Positions 36,772-48,802 are shown, counted from the stretch's first letter. The stretch: 64,000 nucleotides of DNA from Owenia fusiformis (GCA_903813345.2 CAIIXF020000002.1:11302150-11366149); one strand, 5' to 3'. Numbers and translations are program-made. The notes: generated by a model not told the origin, from the letters alone.

Positions 36772-39009
36772 CTTAACATTTTGGAAAATAGTTCTTCATC
36801 TTATAATTTTCAATTATTTTAATTCCAACCATTTGAGAAACAATTTAGATTTTTACATCAGCAAAAACAACACTCTACACAGTCATGTAAAGTAACTAAG
36901 TCAACATTCGAAAATAAAAATCTCAAAAATCGTACATTTTTGATTTCCAAAATAATTTGTGAGGTGGTTATTAAGATGCTAATGCACATTTTAACGTATT
37001 TATTTTGAGTACATCTCGAATCCATTCTCAACAAAGCGTTCTCGAAATAAGTATTCGAAATGTTTAAGTTCGGAATGATAAAAGTACGTTAAGATTAGAT
37101 ATACCACTCCCAAACTCCTTTGGGAACAAGATATATAATCAAATACATATTCTTCTTATTTACTCCCTGACACATGCCAATGAATGTTACAAAAGTAAAT
37201 ATCTCCGTTTTAAATAATTTTGTAAACGTTGTTCTCTACAGGTGCCGTTTTTTATAGTTGAAAAACAAAATTGAACATTTTGCAATTCTAAATTGATAAG
37301 TTTCTTGGAATACAACTTAACCGTTAACGATTTTAGTCATTAATAATATTTCACTTGGTGATCCCATGCTAAATAGACAGTAACTGGGTCAATGTTTTGT
37401 GTTCAACCTTGTTTCCATGACTTTTCCATGACAATATTTAGCCTTTTATAATAATACATATGATGTATGCATCAACGTGTGACTTAAATATCAATTCGTG
37501 ACTATCATATTTGGCTTTTAAAAATTAAGTTGGAAGTTACAGTGGTTGGAGATTAACGAAAAAGTCAATCACATCCAAATATCCCAACGACGTCAAGTAT
37601 TAATAATACACTTTTCGTGCATCTCGAACACGGCAAGGTTCTGTGATCCAGCAATGTGCATTCCGAAAGAAAAAATTCAAAAATATCAAGAAATTTCATT
37701 GAGTAGGACATTACATTTGAAATCACAACTTTCAAAATATTTGTTTCAACCAAGAATTGTAAGAACTTGAAACATGTTGTTAGTTTTTCAAGCAATTTCG
37801 ACAATAAAAACCAAAAACCTAAAACCAATTTTGAAAACTGGAGGCCCTAAAAGATTGGTGCCCAATTTAATTTTCTGGGCCCTCCCAAAGGAACATTGTA
37901 TATGGACTGAATATAGCCTTTTATCATGTTTTTAATAACGTTACATAGTACCATTGGTATCAAAGTCATTCAAAATCATTTTTTGAAGTTTCACACAGGA
38001 CATATTGATAACATTTTAGAACTATGATGTAAGGCTTTATCTTTATACGGGGCCTTTAAAAGTTACTCTAAGTTTCTAAGGAAAGTCGAAAGATGGTTTG
38101 TCATCCTTGGTCCAATGGTATTTCACTTGAACATTATAAACAATAAACAAGAAAGTGAGACGCTTTTTTAGGTACGACAAAAAGTTTGATAGGACAGTAA
38201 CGTAGCCTTGCCTGCCTCAGCTACCTGGGTCTCTCTCTGAAGTCATAATGGAGCAGAAATGTTTTGTTTTTATAATATAGTCATGGAATAGGACCCATTA
38301 TAAATAAATAGGACAATTAAAACAACAAAATATTATGCTGAATTATTATACTGCAGGAGTCTTGTACTAATATATTTTCTTTGTATATGTTACATATGCA
38401 TGTATGTTTATATCATAATGCCATCATACATGTACAATGTACATCAAATATGTATACACATGAATGGAACAGTATAGTATAGTGCTTGTACACATGTATA
38501 TGCCAACATGTAATCTTGAATTTTAGGTTAATAGGGCCTAGGGGCACACAGGTAATATACAACAGTGTCAAAGCTGCAAAACATTGCATGTTGCTAGGAA
38601 GTTTCTAAATAATTATGCCAAAACTGACACAAAAATGAAGCAAAAATTGGCTCAAATTCTTGTAAATTTAAAAATAACGTAAAAACTTGATTAAAACAGA
38701 TGGTTTTTGTAAAAATGTGTCAAATTTCTCATACTCAGGTGTCATCGAGACACGTGACATTACAGTGACATCACATTGACAGGATATGTCACAATGACAT
38801 GATATGTCAACTTTCTATTTCAAATATCATTATCTCTTTTTCAAATTCAAATATCATTATTTCACATACTGTTGTATGTTCATAACAGAGTATTAGTTTT
38901 TGATGATTATTCCAAATTTTTCGTATTGCTTTAAGCTATTTTACATTCTTCTTCCATATAATATACTCTGAACCTGACATATGAAATAACAGCCAGGTTG
39001 GCATTTTAT
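36772..39009. other. AT-rich non-coding stretch
   Basis: No gene seen. Near 38745-38810 GACAT/ATGTC words are frequent, perhaps a degraded forerunner of the 56-bp array that follows. Confidence 0.5.
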
Positions 39010-39390
39010 GTCAACTTATATGTCAACATTATTCCTTTTAAACACTGACATATTCAGGTTGGCATTTTAACTCATATGTCAACAATCTTCCTTTTAAACA
39101 CTGACATATTCAGGTTGCCATTTTAACTCATATGTCAACAATCTTCCTTTTAAACACTGACATATTCAGGTTGGCATTTTAACTCATATGTCAACATTCT
39201 TCCTTTTAAACACTGACATATTCAGGTTGCCATTTTAACTCATATGTCAACAATCTTCCTTTTAAACACTGACATATTCAGGTTGGCATTTTAACTCATA
39301 TGTCAACATTCTTCCTTTTAAACACTGACATATTCAGGTTGCCATTTTAACTCATATGTCAGCATTCTTCCTTTTAAACACTGACATATT
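39010..39390. repeat. 56-bp minisatellite, about 7 copies
   Basis: The unit includes CTTCCTTTTAAACACTGACATATTCAGGTTG(G/C)CATTTTAACTCATATGTCAACA, with two alternating variants (TTGGCATT and TTGCCATT). GACATAT and ATATGTC in each unit can pair as a small hairpin. It lies 240-620 bp beyond the MYCBP2 stop codon and may be part of the 3' UTR. Confidence 0.93.
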
Positions 39391-39629
39391 ACTAAGATAA
39401 TTCATTAAAATTACAAATATTTAACTCATTATGGCATCATCCATTCAGTCGCTACAATAATCGCTCCAATTCAGATTGTAACTGTAGATTTAAATAATAC
39501 TGCAAATAGTCCATTTCAAACTTAAAAAGCTAAATAGGGTTATGTGGAGAGGAATACCTCCATTAAATGTTCTTTGATCAATCCTATGTCTTGTCCCATA
39601 GGGTAGCTTGAAGTAAGTTACGTCCCTCA

Positions 39630-39745
39630 CTAAAATGTATGTGCATTCCTGCACACCCCACAACCCAAGGCAAACTCCTCCCCTGTGGGGGGATGGTCCA
39701 CATGCAAGGGGCACTCCTCAACTTCCAACTGCTTTCCACGTGGCC
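39630..39745 (-). CDS. MYCBP2 last coding exon (C-terminus)
   Basis: Codes, after completing a split Gly codon, for 37 residues and a TAG stop: it opens [14 protein letters not shown] and ends [11 protein letters not shown]. The cysteines complete the zinc-binding tandem-cysteine domain of this E3 ligase. The ending matches the PHR-family C-terminus as I know it. The acceptor is TACTTCCAG, and the phase (2 bases needed) fits the upstream exon exactly. I found no canonical AATAAA in the roughly 600 bp downstream. Confidence 0.93.
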
Positions 39746-39989
39746 CTGGAAGTATATTGTTAAAAATCATTAATATGGTTTATAAGGATTAGTTTGTGCT
39801 TTTCTGGGGTTGTGCTTTGTGCTTTCAGATTAGACATGAACTCCATGTATACTAGTTAAGACCATGAAGCTCTTCTTTTTAGACTAATATTTAAGCCAGG
39901 ACATAAACATTTCAGTCCATTTTGTGTAAACATGTATATAATAAAGCCTTCATTCATTTTCATGATATATTGCTATATGTGCTTAGAGT

Positions 39990-40261
39990 TTGGTCATTGC
40001 CAGAATGTACCTACCTGTAGGACAAGACTGTCCATACTCAGAGTTTGGTCATTACCAGATTGTACCTACCGACAGGACAAGACGTTCAGTTATAACCAGA
40101 TTGTACCTACCTGCAGGACAAGACGTTCAGTTATTACCAGATTGTACCCATCTGCAGGACAAGACTGTGCAGACTCAGAGTTCGGTCATTACCAGATTGT
40201 ACCTACCTGCAGGACAAGACTGTACATACTCAAAGTTTGGTCATTACCAGATTGTACCTAC
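39990..40261. repeat. Intronic minisatellite grown from a MYCBP2 donor site
   Basis: On the minus strand, CTTGTCCTGCAG|GTAGGTACAATCTGGT recurs at irregular 40-57-bp spacing. The first copy is the true exon end and donor at 40262. Further copies lie near 40198, 40145, 40105, 40062 and 40007, most keeping CAG|GTAGGT. See the findings. Confidence 0.9.
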
Positions 40262-40427
40262 CTGCAGGACAATGAGGCAGTTCACTGGGGTGCATGTTGG
40301 TGACTCTCTGAAAGTCATCGTGACATGGGTTACAGAAGTGAGTTGTCCCAAAACAGAAGAAAACGGCAACTGAACAGCAATATCTGCACTTGTACTCTAG
40401 GAAATCAGTGCCATGTTTTGGACACAT
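40262..40427 (-). CDS. MYCBP2 exon: second half of tandem-cysteine domain
   Basis: Codes for 55 residues plus one base, from [18 protein letters not shown] through [20 protein letters not shown] to PHCPAG. In the RING-Cys-relay mechanism, ubiquitin passes between two cysteines of this domain and is esterified to threonine or serine. The downstream relay cysteine is the one in FFCFG, by its spacing from the upstream one. The acceptor is TTTTTTCTTCAG and the donor GTAGGT. The donor sequence is repeated through the following intron. Confidence 0.95.
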
Positions 40428-40855
40428 CTGAAGAAAAAATATTATTTATTTATAAATATCATCCTAGAAACATATAAATATCATCCTAGAAACATATAAC
40501 TCAAATTATATAGCGTTTAATATATGTAACTTTGTAGCCAGCATTTCATTACAAAACTCAAGGACCAACATATTAAAGCTTTTATACCTACAGGTATTTA
40601 GGTACGTGTATGTTAGGGCCAGAATATTTCTCGAATAAGGTATATCTCTAAATAAAGGGTCATTTTTATTTTTGATAATCAATTGGTTTAGGAAGACCAA
40701 TAAGGATTAGGGATATATCACTGGAAATGTGACTCAATCTACATAAGAATGATGCAGTAGAATTATGCAAGGTCTCTAATGTAGTTGATCGATAAAAATC
40801 TGAGTTCATATAAAGTGAAACCCCTGTATATGAGAGTATAGAAATAGACAAAGAC

Positions 40856-40960
40856 CTGGGCTCTTGAGACATCAGAACAGCCACCACACACCAGTTCTGC
40901 AGGGTTGTAGTCATCTCCTGCTAGCTGCTCATCACATCTTGCCTCACCACCATAGTACGC
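40856..40960 (-). CDS. MYCBP2 exon: first half of tandem-cysteine domain
   Basis: A symmetric 105-bp exon (35 residues), AYYGGEARCDEQLAGDDYNP to CGGCSDVSRAQ. The cysteine in EARCD corresponds to the upstream relay cysteine of the human protein, counting 51 residues to FFCFG here against 52 as I recall the human sequence; the missing residue falls in the loop after EARCDE. The acceptor is TATTTTGCAG. The donor GTCTTT is weak beyond the GT. Confidence 0.94.
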
Positions 40961-41438
40961 CTGCAAAATACAATGCATTATGGGTAATGTACTGCATTAT
41001 GGGTATTAGAGTTGTGTAGGGTTCACAAACAATGTGCAATTATTGTTTAGATAAGAGGGGTTGCATGAGAAAAATATGTTTACAGTACGCCTGTGACATT
41101 GCATTATGGGTCATATAATACATTATAGGTAGTGTTTTGTGTAAAGTTCCTACATGATCCATTATATAAAGGTATATATGTAATGTACATGATATACATC
41201 ATGTTCAGATCAGAAAGGATACATTAGAAAGATATGTTAACACAAACAAGTGTTATTGTATACAGTAATTGTATTTAGAACTCCTTGACAGTATCATTAA
41301 CATGTCACATACTATAACAGTGTATAATATGTATACATGTCTGAGAATTTCACGATTGCCACTTATCCTAAATACATGATCAACTCGAAGTGGTTCAACT
41401 TCTAAGCAGTATATATTGTAAGTAAGAAAGCTTCCTAC

Positions 41439-41648
41439 CTTTTTACACTTGAAGCAGACATAGTAGGCATATCTGTCCATGGCATACCCTGCAGGATCTT
41501 TGTAGAACCTTGTACCAGGTGTGGTGATGGCCTCTGCCTTGTGCAAGCCCTCATACTCGAGTCTCATCAACGCCTTCCTCTTCACATCCTCAAATAACAT
41601 CTGAATTGGCCTGAGTCTCTCTGATAGCACCTTGTGAGAGATATCACC
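41439..41648 (-). CDS. MYCBP2 exon: helical linker between RING and tandem cysteines
   Basis: A symmetric 210-bp exon (70 residues) from GDISHKVLSERLRPIQMLFE through ALMRLEYEGLHKAEAITTPG and FYKDPAGYAMDRYAYYVCFK to CKK. In the family this joins the RING-H2 to the tandem-cysteine domain. The length matches the human segment residue for residue across the start of the exon. The acceptor TTATTTTTAG|GGTGAT is the seed of the minisatellite that fills the upstream intron. The donor is GTAGGAAG. Confidence 0.94.
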
Positions 41649-42290
41649 CTAAAAATAAATAACACTATATAGGCCTCTGATAGCACCTTGTGAGAGATAT
41701 CACCCTAGAAATAAATAACACTATAAGGCCTCTGATAGTGCCTTGTGAGAGATATCACCCTAGAAATAAATAACACTATATAGGCCTCTGATAGCACCTT
41801 GTGAGAGATATCACCCTAGAAATAAATAACACTATAAGGCCTCTGATAGTGCCTTGTGAGAGATATCACCCTAGAAATAAATAACACTATATAAGCCTCT
41901 GATAGTGCCTTGTCAGAGGTGTCACCCTAGAAATAAATGACACTATATAGGCCTCTGATAGCACCTTGTGAGAGATATCACCCTAGAAATAAATAACACT
42001 TTAAGGCCTCTGATAGTGCCTTGTGAGAGATATCACCCTAGAAATAAATGACACTATATAGGCCTCTGATAGTGCCTTGTGAGAGATATCACCCTAGAAA
42101 TAAATAACACTATATAGGCCTCTGATAGTGCCTTGTGAGAGATATCACCCTAGAAATAAATAACACTATATAGGCCTCTGATAGTGCCTTGTGAGAGATA
42201 TCACCCTAGAAATAAATAACACTATATAGGCCTCTGATAGTGCCTTGCAAGAGATATCACCCCAGATATAAATAACACTATAATGGTCCC
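41649..42290. repeat. Intronic minisatellite grown from a MYCBP2 acceptor site
   Basis: About 11 tandem units of 55-56 bp. Each contains, on the minus strand, ATTTATTTCTAG|GGTGATATCTCTCACAAGG, that is, the acceptor and the first roughly 30 coding bases of the adjoining exon. The unit runs on from the exon start without interruption. The units vary at a few positions (GCACC/GTGCC; TATATAGG/TATAAGG). Confidence 0.95.
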
Positions 42291-42381
42291 TGATCACTTT
42301 GTGGATAATTGAGGTATTCATGTACCAGTATATTTGTAAAATTAAATAATTTAGTGAAATGAGTACAATATAAAAGCTCAC

Positions 42382-42489
42382 CTTGCATATTGGACAGTGA
42401 GAGAATCCAAATGTAATCCTTGGACCACTCCATCTACTTTCTAGGACCCTTTCACAGCATCTCTTGTGGAACACATGACCACAGTGGAG
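42382..42489 (-). CDS. MYCBP2 exon: second half of RING-H2
   Basis: A symmetric 108-bp exon (36 residues): LHCGHVFHKRCCERVLESRW, GPRITFGF and CPICK. It supplies C-x-H-x2-H-x2-C and the last C-x2-C of the RING-H2, the part that recruits the E2 enzyme. The acceptor is TTATTTCCAG and the donor GTGAGC. The first C-x2-C lies in the exon at 48445-48636, across a 5.95-kb intron. Confidence 0.95.
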
Positions 42490-42684
42490 CTGGAAATAAT
42501 GCGTATATTTAAGATTACTACAGGATGATTCATAACTCATTTAAAAGCAGTTTCAAGGCACCACACAGAGCTCTTAGTTCAATGTTCATGGGCGTTATAA
42601 ACCAAAGTATAATCCAAATTTCACCTAGTAAACCCTGGGTCTCATTGGATATCACTCTTGTACTTTTTGCTATAGAGCTTTGAT

Positions 42685-45600
42685 CACTGTATAAAAAAAC
42701 GAATATTGCTTGCAAATAACGAGCAATTCTGGTGTTTATTTGCTTCGAATTGCATGTTATAAACAGTAATCATCACTGACAGAACGCAGACAATAACTGC
42801 ATATATGGAACACAAATATATGCAGCTGCATATAACAAACATCCACAGAGAATACTGACTGAATATACGGGTACTGTCACTGAGTATATTTGCTTATATT
42901 CAGACATACTTTGCATATTTGCTGTTTACTTGTGATTATATGCAGCGCAGAAACTGCATATACCTGCTTATTTGGAAAAGACAAATATAAGCAGTTGAGC
43001 ATACTAGATATATATATATATATGATCTGCATTTATGCCATTTTTCATGAGTATTCCTGCATATTTTGAGATAAGTGATATGCAGCATGTGATTATATTG
43101 AGACATGTACGAGAATATAAACTAACTACATTAGCATATATTGAGTCAAGATCGGTATATTTGGCATTCCTTTAAGATCATATGCAGCACAAGATATGCA
43201 TATTTTTGCTTATTTAGGAGGACTGGTAGACGCTGTTTTGTGAATTGGGCATCGACCCAGGCATAAACGGGAGTTAAAACTGAATATACGCGTTAACACA
43301 AGTTAGAAAAAATTGCACACAAACAGCTTTTACGTTTTTATAATTTATTTTAAATTTCTTAAATACATCAGGAAACGAAAATCATTTTCAAAAACAAGGA
43401 TATGATGTTCAATACTAAAAAAATATGATGAAACATTTTGATGGATATAAATAGGATTATTATGTTTTGGCCAAACCTGTATACTGCTAAACAAATATAT
43501 TTACATTGCATTGTACATGATGTAACATTATATTTCTATCTTTAAAATGGTGCGAACGTATGCTCCAAATCAATGTATGCATATTGCTCGATCTTGAAAA
43601 CTGTGTTTTTGTAGTTAGATATGGCCTGTCTTCCGGTAGAAAATTCTCGTACGATACCGAATTCTGCTTTCCCCATTCAAACTCCATTCTTCTACAAGTT
43701 TCTCAATATCTATGTAAATTCAGCTATCACATGGTTTCTATTTTGCAAGAAATCTGTCACTGCACACAAATACACTGCTCTGGAGACACTGCTCTGAAAG
43801 TACATAGACACTACTGTGTATTTTAATCAATGGTACAAAGACACCAGTTTATAGCATACTGTTCAGCCATACAGTATAATAGACCATCCAAGACAATCAA
43901 TTAATTAAATTATCAAAATCAATGCCAAGTCTTATATTTACAACAATTTGCCAAGTGTCTTTATTGTGTTTTTTATTCATCGAACCTACTTATATCAAAA
44001 CTCAATCATCTATCCATTAAGAGAAATAAAAAGCAAGCTAAACTTTAACTTACGAGAGGCTTCGTCGTGTTCCTGGGTCCGGCGTGGAGCAAACGACTGT
44101 CTGGCTAAATTGCGCCAATGTGTAGACATTCTCACCGCATGGCTTTATATTTATTGACTACTCGTAGAGCAAGCAAAGCAAGGCAAAATGTCAACCACCT
44201 TTGTGCATGTCACGTACGATCATTACCTGTGCATCATAGCTCGGAGACATGCAGCTTGCTCAATATCCACCCTCCCCTCATCTTCAGTTATTCAATAACA
44301 ATAGATATTGTTAAAACATGAAAGACTAAATTCTGCAACATTTTGCTGCTATATTGAACAAGCATAATGCTGTGTTGATGAACCCATGATTTGACATCTC
44401 TAATAAGTAATCTAAACATAAACAGTGCTAATTACCTGACACAATTGCACAATTGTGGCCGGATGTTTGGAGAAGCATTCGTGATTTGTATAGAATTACC
44501 TTTTCATTCTTGGCATTCAAAATACAAACTAATAATTCACTTTTTATGTATTCAGTTTTAATTTCAAATAATAAGCTTATTCATAGGATTGAATCTGAAT
44601 GACATTCTGGTGATTTGAGAATTGTATTAATCTTGGACACCCTCCCGACATAATATATCTTTAATAATCTGCAATCAAGAAATTGATAGACATAATTTAA
44701 TCAGATAAATGGCTTATTTAGTTGTTAATATTACTGATAAAGTGTTTGTTGGAACCCTTATCTAATATTTGTGTAGGCCTTGATATATATCTTATCTATA
44801 TAGGGATTCAGCTAGGGATTATTGGGTCAAATGTATTTTCCTCGCTAATGCATGCCTAGGTCACATTTGCTGCGATTCATCGGCCCGGTTGAGTATTTTG
44901 TTCCAAACTGAAATATGAGTTGCAATCAAATGTTTTGAAAGCCATTTACCATGATTTAAACAAAACATCATTAAAGCTCTTTTTCAGACATTCAATCAAT
45001 TTAAATCAATCAAGTTTAAATGCGATCTCGCATACGAGATATACATGTATTGCATACATGTATTTGCAGATGTAGTGATTGTATCTTACTCACATTTTCA
45101 CATAATAATAGCTGTCATTTGACATGTAATATTGAGTTTCCAATATTTTGATACATTTGTTTATTATTTTGCGATCATTAAAGCTTTAATCGGGGATAAA
45201 GATTGTGAATAAGTACACGTACATTACGTATTACAAGTCAAAAACCTTATTTACTTTACACCATAATTTACTAGGAACCCAGATGCTAGAAGAAGCAGTA
45301 GATAAAACTCACAAATAAGCTAGATGTATATAATTATTGAAAGGGTTATTGGTATTAAAAATCTCAATATTTCATTTCAACAAATGCCTTGATCTCAGGT
45401 ATTACTTTCCCATGGATTTAAAAATCACCACAGCACTAATTATAAGTAACACCATTGAACAAAAGCCGTCTGATTGCATTACTTGCTAAAATAACATCCT
45501 TAGAAGTGAACAATACAAACATCTGATAATAATCTAGCTAAGCCCCCCCCGTGGTATCCATGCCCGCCTTTTTATATTCTTAAAAATGTTGAACTACCGT

Positions 45601-48217
45601 TTGTATTCCTTCAGAGATAATCGGTTAATTTCTGAATTTAACAGAAATTTAATTATACAATGTAGCACGGGGGCTTTACAATCATTTCATACATGTAAAA
45701 CATACCTTGCAAAATAATTTTAGGCGGAAATTAGAACTACCGGCTGTAGAAATTAATCCATATAATAACTCTAACAAATGGATTAATATTAGTGAGAACT
45801 TAACTCATTTGCAAGAATTAAATAATAAGGGATTAAAGTTTTGTATATTGCTCTGGCATGTCAAAAGGTATTTTTGTAAGTTTGCTCTACCATGCACAAA
45901 ACTAATTGATCTGTCAAATGAAACAGTTGCAATAAATGTGGCCGTTTCTTTATCTTTATTATCAACTGAGCATACCGAATCTTTCAAATTTCGTGAATAT
46001 ATTTGGAAATGAGAAACAAAGCAAGACCCAATTCGAAATAGAAACAAGGCTATCTCTGATAAAATGAAATATATTGTTTGCAAGTTTAACTCAGTAAAGT
46101 CACCTGAGTAATGTATGTCCCCTTATATCTTATTACACGATTGAGAAGACTGTGGCAATTCATCATATTCCATATTACAGGCTCGTTGCCAGCTTTTGCC
46201 AGGGGGAGGAGGGCTCAAGTACTGTGGCAATTCATCATATTCCCGGGCTCATATTACAGGCTCGTTGCCAGCTTTTGCCTGGGGGAGGAGGGCTCACGTA
46301 CTGTGGCAATTCATCATATTCCCGGGCTCATATTACAGGCTCGTTGCCAGCTTTTGCCTGGGGGAGGAGGGCTCACGTACTTTCAGAAAAGTTTATATTA
46401 AACGCAATTGATATTTCATGCAAAGATCATGTAGAATATAGAGTTTAGTGTCAAGGTTATCTCATTTGATTTCACAAAATGGCTAACCTTATAAGCACTA
46501 TTTGAACCAGGGGCAGAGTCAGCAATTGTTCAGGGGGTGAGATTTCTTGGGTTTGCATCAATGCGAACGAAGCGAGGCCCGGAACGGCGTTTACCGCCGG
46601 AATTTCTGGATGTCAATGTCAATGTTTTTTTGCAAAATTGCTTTTTCTTTTTGAGAGGGTGGGGAATGCAAGCGCACATGTTCCCCCCGCCTTGGCTACG
46701 CCCATGCGAACCTTCACCCAGCCGTAAACAGATATGGGAATTATGTTATAATGATCATGACATAGATAATGAGACAGAATGTAGCCTGTATAACTGTTGA
46801 TTCCCGGGTTTTGTCTCTTCCTTCTCATATTATCAAATTATCAAAAAATGATATTTTGATTCACAAAACTGCACCGAAACATTACGAAGGCAACCGCATT
46901 TACAATCTATAGTTCTGAAAAAGCAGGATTAAAAAAGCCAGTTTCAAACTGAAGTTAAAAAGCCGGCATTTTGATACCCAGTTTTTAAAATTCAAATAAG
47001 AATACTATATTTATTTTCTATTTAAACTTAAATCAATTTATTATGAACAAACTATCCGGGCAAACTATGACCAAGCATCGGGAATAGAAAACTCATGTAA
47101 ATGAGTTATATAAGACAATGAAATCAACACTGATTGAAACATAAACACTATGAAATCTTCTTTCGATTCCATTAACTGTTATAATTTTTTTTAAATACCG
47201 ACTTTACCGGGAAGAATTTAACATGGGCTTTAATTCAAAGGCAAGAATGTGTTTTGATAACTTAAGCGGATTAAAAGCTGTTGGACGTTGCGCCAGTGAT
47301 TTATATTTTATGATTCTGAATTGATTTGTGGATTATAATTGAAATCGAAAACAACACCAAAAGAGTCTAGACTTCCATTTGCTTTGATCATGAGGAATTG
47401 GAAACAATCAAAACAGCGATTTGAAAAAGTAAAAACTTGAATTCCCATGCATAATCCAAGATTTAATACAAACGGTGTTAACAGGTTGTCAATTTTAAAT
47501 AATAATACCTTCTCAGGAAGAATTAGGTTGCATTGACTCTGAAAGTAGAGACAACAAGTTCAGCGGTGTAGCCAGCTTTCCGTCAGGGGGGGGGGGGGGG
47601 CGATATCCATACAAAACACGTGTTTGCACAAGCTATTTTTATTAGCAACGTTTGATAACTACAAGGAAGATCTCTCTTTTCTGGCGCGAATGTAAAGGTG
47701 TCCAAAATCATAATTATAGTAAAAATAGATCATTTCAAAATCCATCTAGTTGCTTATTATACACAGGTAAAGTCATATTCATTAAGAACTACGGACGGTT
47801 CTTACATTCTTTTGTTGTATTGTTTTATCATGCTTAAAAGAAAAATACGCACAAATATTCTGTTTTTTATTTGTATGCTCAGTTATAAAATGAGCAGTGT
47901 AACTTAGAAATAGCTTAATATAGTCAGAAAGAAGCAATTATAATGTGTGACTATATTGCACACTTACAAAGTATTGCGTTTGCATATATTTGAGTATTCT
48001 TAACTTCACATATAATCAGTGCTTATATGCGCTGTTCTACAAATAAAGAGGAGCAATACCTGAATATACAGAGTGTTCCATATATGCAGCGAGTATTGTC
48101 TCTGTAATGTCTCTGTTTATATGTACTGAGTATTTTTGCTGATTACTGCTGATTACAAGAGATTCTTACAAATAGACACTTCTTATAACCAAGCAATATT
48201 CTCTATTTTATACAGTG
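42685..48217. mobile_element. CACTA-like DNA element, 5.5 kb, without a visible transposase
   Basis: It begins CACTGTATAAAA and ends TTTTATACAGTG. A second inverted block, GAATATTGCTTG / CAAGCAATATTC, follows inside each end. A 3-bp repeat, GAT, flanks it on both sides. Subterminal regions (about 42700-43210 and 47900-48190) are crowded with TATGCAG/CTGCATA motifs in both orientations. CACTG ends, 3-bp duplications and subterminal repeats together fit the EnSpm/CACTA superfamily. I see no transposase frame; open frames inside are at most about 100 codons. It is probably non-autonomous or decayed. Without it the host intron would be about 420 bp. Confidence 0.7.
46151..46382. repeat. 79-bp tandem repeat, 3 copies
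   Basis: Three units run from TGTGGCAATTCATCATATTC to GGAGGAGGGCTCACGTAC. The first lacks 9 bp (CCCGGGCTC). The array lies inside the CACTA-like element, is open in several frames, and is not a gene. Confidence 0.9.
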
Positions 48218-48444
48218 GATGCAGTTAAGTTTTTTTCTGGTAATATGTACAAAAAGTGGACACTTCCTAATTAGGTAAACAGACTTTACTGGGCAATGTC
48301 AAGGCATCTCTTAAAAAAATATGAATATGCATGTTTACCAACTCTAAATAAAAATGACAGGTCTTCATTATATCACATTTTAAAAGGACACAACTGTAAT
48401 GGTGATAAATGGTGACAGCAATGATGAGCTCCATTTTATTATAC

Positions 48445-48636
48445 CTGAATGGCAGGTGCACTAGACAATGCCTCTGTGAAACATATCATGCACATGTCAT
48501 CAGCGTCCTGTTTTAAGCCTTCTTTATGTCCATTGGTGCACCCATGTAAGCACGCCAGGCATGTCATCTCGTCTTTAATACCTCCACATCTATGACCACA
48601 TGGGAGTGTTTTTACACATGCATCTTTTGCATTCTC
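48445..48636 (-). CDS. MYCBP2 exon: Cys-rich module and first half of RING-H2
   Basis: A symmetric 192-bp exon (64 residues). It begins ENAKDACVKTLPCGHRCGG, continues CLACLHGC and ends KQDADDMCMICFTEALSSAP plus AIQ. CPCGH-type spacing resembles NF-X1-like zinc modules, and CMIC is the first C-x2-C of the RING. The KQDADDMCMICFTEALS stretch is a PHR-family signature. The acceptor is TTTTACAG and the donor GTATAA. Confidence 0.95.
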
Positions 48637-48802
48637 CTGTAAAAGGTGAAAATATATTGTGCAATCAATGCTGATATATGATTTTGAATACTGCCGATAG
48701 GTGGCGCACCTATCTGCCTTGTTCTAGTTTTTGTATTTATTCCATATTTCTTTACAAAATGGGAAAATCCTTTTTTAATTGATTTTCCTGTTTATAAACA
48801 TA

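Noticed and set aside
39932-40373. Two long plus-strand frames at 40 kb
   Set aside because: They read through the donor-derived minisatellite opposite the MYCBP2 exon.
41640-42290. CRISPR-like array of regular repeats
   Set aside because: The 56-bp units are tandem without unique spacers, and the locus is an animal intron.
45707-46012. 101-codon plus-strand frame inside the CACTA-like element
   Set aside because: The composition is protein-like but I recognise no transposase motif; it is too weak to list as a gene.
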